A stretch of DNA of 43,765 nt from Bacteroidota bacterium (lineage in GTDB: Bacteria; Bacteroidota; Ignavibacteria; UBA10030; UBA8401). This document shows positions 43,713 to 43,765 of this stretch, one piece after another. Below the pieces are notes generated by a model. The model made no database searches. It was not told the DNA's origin and saw only the letters and a program-made list of their open reading frames with translations. The stretch spans positions 1 through 43,765 of the forward strand of contig JAQCAB010000013.1 of the NCBI GenBank assembly GCA_027622375.1, given 5' to 3'. Each line of letters begins with the position of its first letter. The first letter of the stretch is position 1. The translations under genes were made by a program, and so were the position numbers.

Positions 43713-43741
43713 AAGCCCAGTTTTTTAACTGGGTTTTTTTA
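43713..43741 (+). terminator. Rho-independent terminator after the DUF2795-like gene
   Basis: A stem CCCAGTT (43716-43722) pairs with AACTGGG (43727-43733) around a TTTT loop, extended by flanking A-T pairs, with seven T after it. It closes the topA-to-DUF2795 block 30 nt after the last stop codon. Confidence 0.85.
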
Positions 43742-43765
43742 TTTATTAATGAAAAACAAATTTAT

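Overview
The window looks like a core chromosomal segment of a low-GC member of the Bacteroidota/Chlorobiota/Ignavibacteriota group, most probably an Ignavibacteria-type bacterium. The pointers are: type IX secretion (T9SS) C-terminal sorting domains of the NFPNPFNPST style, a PorV/PorQ-like outer-membrane protein, a TonB-dependent receptor with an N-terminal carboxypeptidase-like domain, a short Hc1-like histone protein, a fused E1 alpha/beta dehydrogenase, and two promoters of the Bacteroidota pattern TTTG-N19/20-TAnnTTTG. Base composition is strongly A+T rich throughout (not counted). No transposon, phage, CRISPR array or plasmid feature was seen. No stretch longer than about 200 bases lacks a gene.

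Layout. 1-4331: a membrane-protein tail, an orphan Rieske oxygenase, an APC-family amino-acid permease, an Hc1-like DNA-binding protein and a secreted M19 dipeptidase, closed by a two-way terminator. 4388-4990 (minus strand): an uncharacterised zinc-ribbon protein followed by rpsU (bS21), which has the strongest Shine-Dalgarno sequence in the window and a TTG start. 5134-14600: a lipoate and 2-oxoacid dehydrogenase superoperon, lpdA-lipB-fused E1-E2-lipA-pdhA-pdhB-pdhC, with one E3 apparently serving two complexes. 14645-18600: rplM-rpsI, then a strongly folded leader before rpsB-tsf, then a terminator just 17 nt before pyrH-frr. 18607-21399 (minus): polA with an intact proofreading site.

21462-34716: a tRNA-Ser(UGA) with a near-ideal promoter, followed 11 nt later by a five-LysM lytic transglycosylase and then six envelope genes: a T9SS-type secreted protein, an OB-fold T9SS protein, a lipoprotein, a TonB-dependent receptor, a PorV-like protein and an NHL lipoprotein. 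No gap among these exceeds 16 nt, so tRNA and envelope genes look like one unit of about 13 kb. This is the least described part of the window. 34784-38177: ctpA, a DUF3108 protein, a gamma-carbonic-anhydrase-like protein and ybeY, tightly coupled. 38243-43683: topA, xerC/D and hprK (abutting or overlapping), then a membrane-anchored M23 peptidase and a small acidic DUF2795-like protein, ending in a terminator.

Functionally the window joins translation (S21, L13, S9, S2, EF-Ts, RRF, YbeY), central carbon entry into acetyl-CoA and branched-chain acyl-CoA with self-contained lipoylation, DNA maintenance (PolA, TopA, Xer) and cell-envelope construction. All functional names rest on motifs read from the translated sequence. 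No database search was possible.
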